Positions 27,264 through 35,369 of a stretch of DNA of 64,000 bases are shown piece by piece. The position numbers and the translations under genes are program-made. The notes beneath the pieces were generated by a model. It worked only from the letters and a program-made list of their open reading frames with translations. It searched no databases and was not told the origin of the DNA. The stretch's first letter is position 1. The number at the start of each line of letters is the position of its first letter. The DNA comes from Bacillus sp. 1NLA3E (GTDB lineage Bacteria > Bacillota > Bacilli > Bacillales > Cytobacillaceae), in assembly GCF_000242895.2 (NCBI RefSeq), contig NC_021171.1:778001-842000 (forward strand), in the 5' to 3' direction.

Positions 27264-27578
27264 ATGAACAATGAGACTTACCTCGATTTTTGCTTTATTA
27301 GAACTGAAGTTGGAAATTTCGCCAAAGATATCAACAGTATGCTTACCAGTCTGTTTGAAGGAGTACGTCTTAACTGGTATTTAGAAGAAAAAACAGTTGA
27401 GGGTGCGGAGATGGTCGTGGCGGAAGTAAAAGGTATGAGCAACTGGTCTTCTGAAGAAGAAACTGTTCAATTTCTTGAAGAACATGCAGGAGAGGTATTT
27501 TGGCAGTATCTACAAGGGTACAAGTTCTTTATATATCCAGCTGCGATGAGAGGATGTACAAGCTGTGAAACGTTTTAA
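27264..27578 (+). CDS. Unknown 104-residue protein of the nitrate operon
   Basis: A soluble, acidic, mostly helical product (MNNETYLDFCFIRTEVGNF start; C-terminus CTSCETF with a CxxC pair). ATG 27264 or TTG 27261 after GGAAGG are both possible; a longer reading from 27171 would overlap the preceding gene. I do not recognise it. The size and location could fit a NarJ/TorD-like maturation protein but the sequence shows no clear signature, so this is only a suggestion. Confidence 0.7.
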   Translation: MNNETYLDFCFIRTEVGNFAKDINSMLTSLFEGVRLNWYLEEKTVEGAEMVVAEVKGMSNWSSEEETVQFLEEHAGEVFWQYLQGYKFFIYPAAMRGCTSCETF

Positions 27579-27849
27579 TATCGATACATTACAGTCATTT
27601 GTTTCTGAACCTGTTGATGTTGCCATTATAGATGAGCAAGGTGAAGAAAGAGCTCCATTTGTCAGAAAGACTGTTCAAAAATTGGATATATGTCCTGATC
27701 AAACGCACCTAAGAATTTATTTCGATAAAATCCACTTTTTTGCAGTGCCACTTCATTCAAAAATTACTCTAACAAGTAATGAATGGTCTGCCCTTGACCA
27801 TGAAAATGAACTAAAATACATTATTAGGAAGGTCGATAAACATGAGTAA
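27565..27849 (+). CDS. Unknown 94-residue protein of the nitrate operon
   Basis: GTG 27565 overlaps the preceding gene by 14 bp after GAGAGGATG, and the end overlaps narK by 8 bp, so it is translationally coupled on both sides. The product is soluble (MKRFNIDTLQSFVSEPVDVA start) with beta-rich composition (HLRIYFDKIHFFAVPLHSK). No known motif is seen. The consistent overlaps argue that it is a true operon member. Confidence 0.7.
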   Translation: MKRFNIDTLQSFVSEPVDVAIIDEQGEERAPFVRKTVQKLDICPDQTHLRIYFDKIHFFAVPLHSKITLTSNEWSALDHENELKYIIRKVDKHE

Positions 27850-29152
27850 TCCACAAAGAATCACTTCTTGGGAACCGGAGAACGAGCAATTTTGGAAATC
27901 AGGAGGAAAAAAACACGCTAATCGAAATTTATGGATTTCTGTACCATCATTAATGCTGGCATTTATCGTTTGGCAAATTTGGTCGGTTGTTGCAATCAGA
28001 TTAAATGATATTGGTTTTTCGTTTACAGAAAGTCAATTATTTACATTAGCTGCCATTCCTGGATTAGTTGGAGCAACGATGCGGTTTTTCTATACATTTG
28101 GAGTTGGGAAATTTGGTGGGCGTAACTGGACCGTGTTTTCAACAGCAGTCCTTTTGATTCCGTCAATTGGAATTGGACTTGCCGTTCAGAACCCTGATAC
28201 TCCTTTTTCGATCATGTTACTACTAGCGGCATTATGTGGTCTTGGAGGCGGAAATTTCTCTTCCTCATCAGCCAATATTAGTTTCTTTTTTCCGAAAAAA
28301 GAAAAAGGTACTGCGTTAGGAATCAATGGTGGTCTTGGCAACATGGGTGTTTCAGTCGTCCAATTTGTTACCCCACTTATTATCACAACAAGTACTTTTT
28401 CGTTCTTAGGTGATGCCCAGGTTTTAGCAAGTGGAGATAAATTATGGCTTCACAATGCTGCTTTCATTTGGGTGATTCCAATTATCATTTTGACGATTGC
28501 TGCATATTTCGGAATGGATAATTTGCCAGGTGCAAAGCAATCGGCTAAAGATCAATTTGTAATTGTGAAACGGAAACATACTTGGATTATGACATGGTTA
28601 TATGTTGCGACATTCGGATCTTTTATTGGATATTCTGCAGCATTCCCTTTATTATTAAAATCACAATTTCCTGAGCACATTTCACTTGCATTCCTAGGTG
28701 CATTTTTAGCGGCTGCTGCTCGTCCGGTTGGTGGCTGGATATCAGATAAAATTGGCGGAGCAAAAGTTACCGCCGTGGTCCTAGTTGTAATGGGAATTGG
28801 CGCAAGCGGGGTCATCTACTTTTTAAATGAAAAGCACTTTGCTGGTTTTCTGGTATCATTCTTAATTTTGTTCCTAGCATCTGGTCTAGGCTCGGGTTCT
28901 ACCTTCCAAATGATTCCGAGTATCTTCTCTGTAAAAGAAGCAGCACCCGTGATTGGTTTTGCCGCTGCATTTGCAGCCTATGGTTCATTCTTTATCCCTA
29001 AGCTTTTTGGCTGGTCTATGAAAACAACTGGTACTCCTGTAACAGCCTTTTATTTCTTTATTGCATTCTACGTTATTTCAATCGCTTTAAACTGGTTTTA
29101 CTATCAAAAAAATGGGAAAAAAATAGCATCAACAGTTTCACAGGCTTCATAA
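27842..29152 (+). CDS. narK: Nitrate/nitrite transporter, NarK family (MFS)
   Basis: 436 residues with about 12 membrane helices. The nitrate-porter signature region is present: GLGGGNFSSSSANISFFFPKKEKGTALGINGGLGN (two glycine-rich blocks with the conserved FFP), and a second GLGSGSTFQMIP block in the C-half. It imports nitrate and/or exchanges nitrate for nitrite. Overlap with the upstream gene places it in the reductase operon. ATG follows TTAGGAAGG. Confidence 0.93.
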   Translation: MSNPQRITSWEPENEQFWKSGGKKHANRNLWISVPSLMLAFIVWQIWSVVAIRLNDIGFSFTESQLFTLAAIPGLVGATMRFFYTFGVGKFGGRNWTVFSTAVLLIPSIGIGLAVQNPDTPFSIMLLLAALCGLGGGNFSSSSANISFFFPKKEKGTALGINGGLGNMGVSVVQFVTPLIITTSTFSFLGDAQVLASGDKLWLHNAAFIWVIPIIILTIAAYFGMDNLPGAKQSAKDQFVIVKRKHTWIMTWLYVATFGSFIGYSAAFPLLLKSQFPEHISLAFLGAFLAAAARPVGGWISDKIGGAKVTAVVLVVMGIGASGVIYFLNEKHFAGFLVSFLILFLASGLGSGSTFQMIPSIFSVKEAAPVIGFAAAFAAYGSFFIPKLFGWSMKTTGTPVTAFYFFIAFYVISIALNWFYYQKNGKKIASTVSQAS

Positions 29153-29162
29153 ATATGATGAC

Positions 29163-29204
29163 CATACTTAGGCGCCAGGAGCATTCCTCAGGCGCCCAAG
29201 TATG
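29163..29204 (+). other. Strong GC hairpin without U-tract, narK/kinase intergenic
   Basis: CATACTTAGGCGCC and GGCGCCCAAGTATG form a stem of about 14 bp with one mismatch and a 13-nt loop. No T-run follows, so it is more likely an RNA-stabilising or processing element than a terminator, separating operon output from the regulators. Confidence 0.6.
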
Positions 29205-29263
29205 CTTGTCTAATTAATTCCAGCAGCTAAAGGAACTTTGTGCATAATGGAGGTAGATTAAAA

Positions 29264-29908
29264 ATGGAGACCATTCCAACGAACAATATTTCTTCTTATA
29301 TTATTCGTTCACAGGAAGAAGAGATGAAGCGGGTTGCTGTGGAGCTTCATGAAGGTGTCGGCCAAACTTTATATAGTATCTTTACAGGCTTACAGGCAAT
29401 TGAAGCAGGAATTGCTCAACCGCAAACGAAAAGGTATTTAAAGGATATGGCCCAACTACTTGAAAAAACGATTCAAGAGATTAGATTATTTTCAGTAGAA
29501 TTATATCCCCCCACCTTAACGACGCTTGGCTTGTTACCGGCGATCAAAAATTACACGAAATTGTATACATCTACGTTTGGCGTAGAAGTAGCCGTAGAGT
29601 GTATTGGGAAAGAGATGCCCATTCCAGAGGACAAGAATATAGCCTTGTTTAGAGTTTGTCAGGAAGCAATGGCGAACATTGCCAAATATGCTGATACCTC
29701 GGAAGCAAGGATTTGCTTTACATGGGAAGAAAAGTTCTTAACAATAGAGATAACTGATTTAGGAAGAGGATTCGATGTAAATGATAAAATAAGTGATTCC
29801 TTCGGATTAGAAGCCATGAGGGGAAGAATGAGTTTAATCGGTGGTGAATGTACCATTACATCGGAACTGGGCGTTGGGACTTCAGTGAAAATTCAATTGT
29901 CTATTTAA
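29264..29908 (+). CDS. Short histidine kinase of the NarL/NreB class without sensor domain
   Basis: 214 residues from ATG 29264 after ATGGAGGT. It begins almost at once with the HisKA_3 box (RVAVELHEGVGQTLYSI, phospho-acceptor His in ELHE) and ends with an HATPase domain (ALFRVCQEAMANIAKYAD, DLGRGFD, GLEAMRGRM). No PAS, GAF or membrane part is present, so a partner must supply the signal or it responds to a soluble factor. It precedes the NreC-like regulator. Confidence 0.85.
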   Translation: METIPTNNISSYIIRSQEEEMKRVAVELHEGVGQTLYSIFTGLQAIEAGIAQPQTKRYLKDMAQLLEKTIQEIRLFSVELYPPTLTTLGLLPAIKNYTKLYTSTFGVEVAVECIGKEMPIPEDKNIALFRVCQEAMANIAKYADTSEARICFTWEEKFLTIEITDLGRGFDVNDKISDSFGLEAMRGRMSLIGGECTITSELGVGTSVKIQLSI

Positions 29909-29962
29909 AGGTTGAAAAAGTTAGACATCCTAAATGACGCAACAATTAAAGGTGGGTTAACC

Positions 29963-30616
29963 TTGATTAAAATTTTACTTGTAGATGACCATGCAGTTGT
30001 ACGGATGGGTTTATCCATGCTGCTAAATAACCACTCTGATATGCAAGTAGTCGGTGATGCCTCCGAGGGTAATGAAGGAATAGAAAAGGCGATTGAATTG
30101 AATCCAGATGTTGTGTTGATGGATTTAAGTATGCCACATGGTAAAGACGGGCTCTCAGCAACTTTTGAGTTAAAAAAGCTGAAGCCAGATATGGCAATTT
30201 TAATTTTAACGATGCATGACGATGAAGAATATCTTTTCCGTGCCATCCAAGCGGGGGCAGCTGGTTGTATTCTGAAAAGTGCTCCTCAAGATGAACTATT
30301 GGGTGCAATACGATCCGTTGCTGAAGGTGATGCCTATCTTAATCCCTCGGCTACAAAGAAATTAATGAATGAGTATATGGGGACTGTTAAACAAGGAAAA
30401 ACGGATACATACGGCCTCCTTTCAGATCGAGAAAAGGAAGTCCTAACACTCATTGCGAAAGGTTTTTCAAATAAAGAGATTGCTGAACAATTAACGATTA
30501 GCGTAAAAACAGTGGAAACTCACAAAGGAAAGTTAATGGAGAAACTGAAAATGAAAACGAGACCTGAACTTGTCGCTTTTGCATTAAAAAAGGGGCTTCT
30601 TGGGTATGGAATGTAG
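29963..30616 (+). CDS. nreC: NreC-like response regulator (NarL/FixJ family)
   Basis: 217 residues from TTG 29963 (an upstream TTG at 29912 would add 17). Receiver domain: ILLVDDHAVVRMG, phospho-Asp in VLMDLSMPHGKDGLS, Lys in GCILKSAP. The C-terminal LuxR-type HTH has LLSDREKEVLTLIAKGFSNKEIAEQLTISVKTVETHKGKLMEKL (in blocks). It is the likely binder of the GGGAANTTCCC palindromes upstream of the reductase operon. The name is by context and family resemblance. Confidence 0.85.
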   Translation: MIKILLVDDHAVVRMGLSMLLNNHSDMQVVGDASEGNEGIEKAIELNPDVVLMDLSMPHGKDGLSATFELKKLKPDMAILILTMHDDEEYLFRAIQAGAAGCILKSAPQDELLGAIRSVAEGDAYLNPSATKKLMNEYMGTVKQGKTDTYGLLSDREKEVLTLIAKGFSNKEIAEQLTISVKTVETHKGKLMEKLKMKTRPELVAFALKKGLLGYGM

Positions 30617-30628
30617 AGGAACGGAACT

Positions 30629-31801
30629 ATGATGAAAGGGATAGATAATGATCCCGCTGTTATACAGTCCTGTGATCAACTTTTGAATCAAATAAACTGT
30701 GATTTTGTAGGGTTGGCCATTCAAAATACCATCGGTCCAGATATTAGATGGCATTATGCGGTTGGTAACCGTAATGAAAAGTATAAAAAAATCACGGTGC
30801 GCTATGGGAAAGGGATTGCTGGGAAAGTGATTTCAACAGGCAGTCCGATGATGATTGACCATTTTCCAAATCATATTTTAGGTAAAGCAATTGAGTATCC
30901 AATAATGCTGGCTGAAAAGCTAATTTCAACCTATGCCGTTCCCATTTTTCTAAACAGTTCCCCAAAAGGGGCGTTGTTGGTTGGACGAAGGAGTTCTTAT
31001 ACTTTCTTAGAAAATGAACGATTGGTTGTTCAAGATTTTGCGAAAAATATGGAAGAAATGCTAGCAAATCTCGAGTTAAAAGAAGAGTTGAAGAGATCTA
31101 TGCAGGAATTAGTTGATTTGAAATTATCGCTTGATTATGAAATTACACAGCGAAAAACATTTGAAGATGAACTGCAAAAAATGGCGACAAAAATTATTGA
31201 TGTTCAAGAAGAAGAGCGAAAAAGTATTTCAAGAAATCTGCATGATGGCCTAGGCCAAAATTTATACAGTCATTTAATTACCATTAACTTGCTACAAGCA
31301 CAGATTAATCATCCATTAATTGAACAGATGCAGAGGGAAGCCAAGCAATTAATTGAGGAAGTTAGAGAAATCTCATGGGAATTACGTCCTTCTGTTCTTG
31401 ATGATCTTGGACTTGTACCAGCCATTCGTTCCTTTTTGGGTAGATACAGTAATTTTTATCATATTGAAGTCCATTTTAATTGTTTTCTGCATCACCGCTT
31501 AGATATTAACAAAGAACTTACGATATATCGGATTATTCAAGAAGCCTTAACGAACATCCGTAAATATGCTGATGTGAAAGAAGCATGGATCACATTGAAG
31601 GAATTAGAAAATACCGTAATAGTATCGGTAGAGGATTGTGGAAAAGGGTTTGAACCAAGTCAAGTTTCCAGAGGAGTAGGGATTTTCAGCATGGAAGAAA
31701 GAGCTCGTGCCGTTGGTGGAGTGTTTCATTTGCAGTCCATTCCGGGAAAAGGTACAAAACTATTTTTGGAAGTACCAATATCAGGAACAGCTTCGATTTA
31801 A
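30629..31801 (+). CDS. GAF-domain histidine kinase, NreA/NreB-like fusion
   Basis: 390 residues. Residues 1-150 are a GAF domain (IGPDIRWHYAVGN, YGKGIAGKVISTG, FLENERLVVQDFA). A helical linker leads to HisKA_3 (QEEERKSISRNLHDGLGQNLYSHL, split) and HATPase (ELTIYRIIQEALTNIRKYAD, GVGIFSMEERA). Staphylococcal NreA is a GAF nitrate receptor acting on NreB, so one protein may combine the roles; the NreB four-Cys oxygen cluster is not seen. The start ATG follows TAGAGGAACG, 12 bp after nreC. Confidence 0.85.
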   Translation: MMKGIDNDPAVIQSCDQLLNQINCDFVGLAIQNTIGPDIRWHYAVGNRNEKYKKITVRYGKGIAGKVISTGSPMMIDHFPNHILGKAIEYPIMLAEKLISTYAVPIFLNSSPKGALLVGRRSSYTFLENERLVVQDFAKNMEEMLANLELKEELKRSMQELVDLKLSLDYEITQRKTFEDELQKMATKIIDVQEEERKSISRNLHDGLGQNLYSHLITINLLQAQINHPLIEQMQREAKQLIEEVREISWELRPSVLDDLGLVPAIRSFLGRYSNFYHIEVHFNCFLHHRLDINKELTIYRIIQEALTNIRKYADVKEAWITLKELENTVIVSVEDCGKGFEPSQVSRGVGIFSMEERARAVGGVFHLQSIPGKGTKLFLEVPISGTASI

Positions 31802-31867
31802 ACCAATTTCGCAAAATGTTGTTGGTTACTGTCTAAAAACTTACCCTGTTTGCCGTCATCATCGTAG

Positions 31868-32152
31868 CTATTGCCTAGTACGCATTATGGTGGCGGCTTG
31901 CCTCAAGCATTTTTGGAAGCCCAGATTGAAAGGTAGGGAGAAGTTCGCGAATATCAAAGGAACGTTACGATTGATTGTAATGAGTATGATCAGAATCCCC
32001 TGAAGAACAGAGAGCCCCGTTGAAATCCACATATCGCTCCTTACCTCACGTGATATGGTACCCTGTGTTAGACCAATTGCTTTTGCATAAATCATATTAA
32101 CTCGGTGTGGTTTATTTGGACCCTCGTCATAATCATATTCGGATTCAACCTT
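31868..32152 (-). pseudogene. Decayed coding fragment (membrane-protein-like)
   Basis: The 31802-32425 gap has no intact gene. On the minus strand a stop-free frame of about 95 codons reads as ordinary protein (VESEYDYDEGPNKPHRVNM, AIGLTQGTISREVRSDMW, then a hydrophobic segment), but it lacks a good start and ends abruptly. It looks like a remnant of a membrane protein gene, possibly a NRAMP-like transporter; that identification is weak. Confidence 0.35.
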
Positions 32153-32425
32153 TTAGGCCCGATATTGATTTGGTTTAGGATCAAAAGTAGGTCTCTTCTA
32201 TTCATAAAAAAAACAAAAGGATGGGAAGCAACAAAATAACTGATGAAAATAGAAGTCATTGCCATTAGTTTGTTATATTAATAATTTTCGGAAAAACATA
32301 AGAAAACACTTCACAAATGAGGGGAAAGGGGATAAAATGAACTTAATCTTAATCTAATAAACCCCATAAGAAAAGTTGGTTTAAGTTTTTAGATTAAATT
32401 TAAGTTTAATGTGGAGTTGAAATGA

Positions 32426-32851
32426 ATGAAGAAACAAGATAAATCAATCCCTCGACCTCTTGTCCGTACAAATCAGTGGTTTATAGTTATATCTGTATGC
32501 ATTTCTTTAATATCTGGTCAAGAATGGGTCTTGGCATTTCCATTGTTAGCTGGATTAATGGGCCTATTTTTTGGCTTTAATCCCGTAATGAAATTTGCTA
32601 AATTATTTTTGAAAAAACAACCTTCAGAATATATTCCAGAAGATTGGAATCAGCAACAGTTTAATCAAGTCATTTCCGTTGTTTGTCTAGCGTTAGGCTT
32701 AGTAAGCTTCTTATTAGGCTGGACCATTGTAGCCTACGTTTTCACAATTATGGTCGGCATAGCTGCATTTGTTGCTATCTTGGGCTTTTGTGTTGGTTGC
32801 TTTATTCGCTTTCAATGGCAACAATACATGTACAGGAGATCCATTCAATAG
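32426..32851 (+). CDS. DUF4395 family membrane protein
   Basis: 141 residues with four hydrophobic segments. The IPRPLVRTNQW start and FNPVMKFAKLFLKK and GFCVGCFIRFQWQQ features are typical of DUF4395, a family often linked to thiosulfate or sulfur metabolism without known mechanism. ATG 32426. It is monocistronic; a hairpin at 32889 follows. Confidence 0.8.
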   Translation: MKKQDKSIPRPLVRTNQWFIVISVCISLISGQEWVLAFPLLAGLMGLFFGFNPVMKFAKLFLKKQPSEYIPEDWNQQQFNQVISVVCLALGLVSFLLGWTIVAYVFTIMVGIAAFVAILGFCVGCFIRFQWQQYMYRRSIQ

Positions 32852-32856
32852 TTTCC

Positions 32857-33173
32857 AAACAAAAAACAGGATCCTTTAGGTCCTCAGATTGTCGAGAAAG
32901 TTTATTTTCTCGGCAATTTTTCATTTTTGTCAGAACATTGAATGCCGATTTTTAATATGAGATTGTCCATGCTAACGGACTTGTTGATTTCCTCTCCAGG
33001 CTCACCGCCCGCCCCACGGAAAGCGTAGCGCCTGGAACGGAGATCAACAGACGTATTGAACAGCCTATTTATTAACAAATTAACGCGGTTAATCACTAAA
33101 GTTTTTAGGTGAAATAATAGACTGTCGAGAGTTTCTCGACAGTCTGAGGATCCTTAGGTCCTGTTTTTTGTTT
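32857..33173. repeat. MITE-like element with 42-bp inverted ends
   Basis: The left end (32857-32899) and right end (33132-33173) are near-perfect inverted repeats of each other: AAACAAAAAACAGGA, CCTCAGA-TGTCGAGAAA. Between them lie an AT-rich left module, a shortened core of the GC-rich repeat (32983-33048; copy B) and an AT-rich right module ending AATAATAGACTGTCGAGA. Related left and right modules recur at 38630-38715 and 39262-39410. No transposase gene is inside. Confidence 0.75.
32889..32925 (+). terminator. Terminator-like hairpin after DUF4395 gene
   Basis: TTGTCGAGAAA and TTTTCTCGGCAA pair, then a T-rich tract. It is part of the repeat's left end and may serve as the terminator. Confidence 0.6.
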
Positions 33174-33187
33174 AAGTATGGCATCCA

Positions 33188-35065
33188 CTACTCAAAAGCT
33201 CGATGTATGGGGAGGATAATCTTAAATGTTGTTCCTATTCCAAGCTTACTAGATACTTTTAGTTCCCCTTGATGTGATTCAATCATTTTTTTGCACATCA
33301 TCAAACCAAGCCCATTGCCACCTTCTTTTAAAGTAAAGAAAGGTTCACCAAGTTTTTTTAGTGTCTCATTTGATATTCCAATACCCGTATCGATAAAATC
33401 GATATGAATATAGTTTGAATCCTCTTGTCCAATCTTAATCATCAAAGTACCGCCTTTAGGCATAGCCTCGAATGCGTTTTTAATAAGATTAATAAAGACT
33501 TGCTTTAAATGATTTTTTTCACAAATGATTACTGGGTTCAGTTGTTCTTGTTTGTGAATAATAATTTCTATATTATTCATAATTGCCTGTGGCTGTAAAA
33601 GTGCAACCACTTGGTTGATGATGGTGGTAATGTTTTCTGATTTATAATGCAAAGCTTGAGGTTTTGCTACAGCCATGAATTCGTTGGTAATCAGTTCAAT
33701 CCGGTCGACCTCTTCTAACATTATGTTTACATAGGTTTGGTTTTGTTCACTAATATCAGTTTTAATTAGTTGTAAAAACCCCTTTAATGTTGTCAAAGGA
33801 TTGCGAACCTCATGGGCAATCCCAGCTGCAAGTTCCCCCAAAACCCCGAGCTTCTCAGAACTTCGAATCAACTCTTCCATATGCTTAACTTTTGTGATAT
33901 CCGTCGCCGATCCGATAACTTCTACAACTTGACCGTCAAGAAAAATCGGTTTTAAAGAGAAAAATAAGGAAAGATCATGATAGTCCATTTCAAAGGTAAC
34001 CTTTTCTCCTGAATTCCAGGCAAGATTATAATAGTGCAAAAGATGCTCTGCATTTGACGGAAGGACTTCCTCTAATTTCTGTTTCCTGATTTTTTTTGGA
34101 TCTAATCCCATTTTATAAAGGAGTTCACCATTGCATAATGTATGGAAAAATTCATTTCCTCGTTTTCTAAATATAAAAATCAGGCCTTGCTGTTCACGGA
34201 TGATATCGTCCAGTTCTTGCCTTGCACGACGAATTTTTTCCTCAGCAATTTTGTCTTCGCTAATCGCTGAAAAGTAAAAACCTTTCATAATGAAAAAATA
34301 ACCGATTACTTTGAAGATATGGCCAGTAAAATTATCAAAATCATAAACACTTCGATACATTGTGAAAATTAACTCAGAGATAAGTAAAAAATAAAATGAC
34401 AATAAGATGTACAAAGAAGAAGTTTTTTTTGTTTTTTTGTAATGAACAAAATTTATGACCATGGAGGCCAAATATAGAAAACTAACGAAATACTCGATGC
34501 CGTTTTTTAAAGGAGTGGTTCCAATTCTTTCTATTACGACTAATGGCAACTTGTCTTCAAAAGCAAAAATGGTTTGGGCAACAAGAGAAATATAAACAAT
34601 TGAAATGAAAAAAAGTAGGAACCTTGGATCCCTTTTCATTCTTTTGTCAGGAATTAAGAGAATGATAGTAACAAAGATTGAAGCGGTAAGTCTACTAACA
34701 AGCCAGAACCAAATGGAATTATTGATTGAACCCTCTGTAATAAAATAAGGCATTTCTTTAAAGGAAAGAGTATGAAGGAGGTCAAGGATCCCAATAGTAA
34801 AAAAGATGAAGGATAATAATATTAATCTTCTGGATTTGGTATAGGAGAACACTTTCCACCCATAAGTGAATATAGCTATCGATATAGAAATACTAAAAAA
34901 TTCTAGAATGATATGAAAGCTCGTATAAAATTTTGGGATGTAGGTAGGGAAAATATCTAGAAAATAAAAATGAAATAGCACAAATAATAATGTGCCACTA
35001 ACAGCATAAAGTAAGATTTTTCTTTCAAAGGTGTTAGGGGTCCACAATTTTATCATCTCTTTCAT
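33188..35065 (-). CDS. Membrane histidine kinase (MASE3-like, PAS, HisKA, HATPase)
   Basis: 625 residues. The first 270 residues contain about eight hydrophobic helices in a MASE3-like sensor arrangement, followed by a PAS domain (about 290-395) and the kinase core: GELAAGIAHEVRNPLTTLKGF (phospho-His), NLIKNAFEAMPKGG (N box), FIDTGIGIS (G1) and GNGLGLMMCKK (G2). This is the architecture of Bacillus sporulation phosphorelay kinases, so it may feed Spo0F; the signal is unknown. No cognate response regulator is adjacent. The start ATG 35065 lacks a strong ribosome site. Confidence 0.85.
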   Translation of the reverse strand: MKEMIKLWTPNTFERKILLYAVSGTLLFVLFHFYFLDIFPTYIPKFYTSFHIILEFFSISISIAIFTYGWKVFSYTKSRRLILLSFIFFTIGILDLLHTLSFKEMPYFITEGSINNSIWFWLVSRLTASIFVTIILLIPDKRMKRDPRFLLFFISIVYISLVAQTIFAFEDKLPLVVIERIGTTPLKNGIEYFVSFLYLASMVINFVHYKKTKKTSSLYILLSFYFLLISELIFTMYRSVYDFDNFTGHIFKVIGYFFIMKGFYFSAISEDKIAEEKIRRARQELDDIIREQQGLIFIFRKRGNEFFHTLCNGELLYKMGLDPKKIRKQKLEEVLPSNAEHLLHYYNLAWNSGEKVTFEMDYHDLSLFFSLKPIFLDGQVVEVIGSATDITKVKHMEELIRSSEKLGVLGELAAGIAHEVRNPLTTLKGFLQLIKTDISEQNQTYVNIMLEEVDRIELITNEFMAVAKPQALHYKSENITTIINQVVALLQPQAIMNNIEIIIHKQEQLNPVIICEKNHLKQVFINLIKNAFEAMPKGGTLMIKIGQEDSNYIHIDFIDTGIGISNETLKKLGEPFFTLKEGGNGLGLMMCKKMIESHQGELKVSSKLGIGTTFKIILPIHRAFE

Positions 35066-35280
35066 GTGATTTTAGTAAGGGTGGTCATTTAGCATGATCC
35101 ATGAAGTGGTTCATTGTTTTCCTAATTTTTAAAATAGTCACAAATATATACTATCGTTACAAAACAGCGCGGTCAATATTGATTTTATATTTAAATCAAA
35201 GAGTGCTTACAATCTTGGAGTTTTTTCAATTACGGTAAGGCAGCCCATTGCAATTTATAGTAAAATGAAAGGAGGATAAA

Positions 35281-35355
35281 TTGGACGAGTGGAAAAAGTT
35301 AATATCTATCTCTTTTCCTTTAACTAAGAATGAAGCCTCGTGGAGGATAAAATAA
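35281..35355 (+). CDS. Possible 24-residue peptide before the AI-2E-family gene
   Basis: TTG 35281 is preceded by AAAGGAGGATAAA, an excellent ribosome site. The peptide (MDEWKKLISISFPLTKNEAS, then WRIK) ends 15 bp before the next gene. It may be a leader peptide whose translation couples to the permease gene, or a free small protein. The rest of the 35066-35280 stretch is promoter-like AT-rich DNA. Confidence 0.4.
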   Translation: MDEWKKLISISFPLTKNEASWRIK

Positions 35356-35369
35356 GGAGAGTTTAGCAG

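Noticed and set aside
32105-32239. 44-residue hydrophobic plus-strand frame
   Set aside because: It has no ribosome site, and part of it is the in-phase mirror of the minus-strand fragment, so both cannot be real. It is not annotated.
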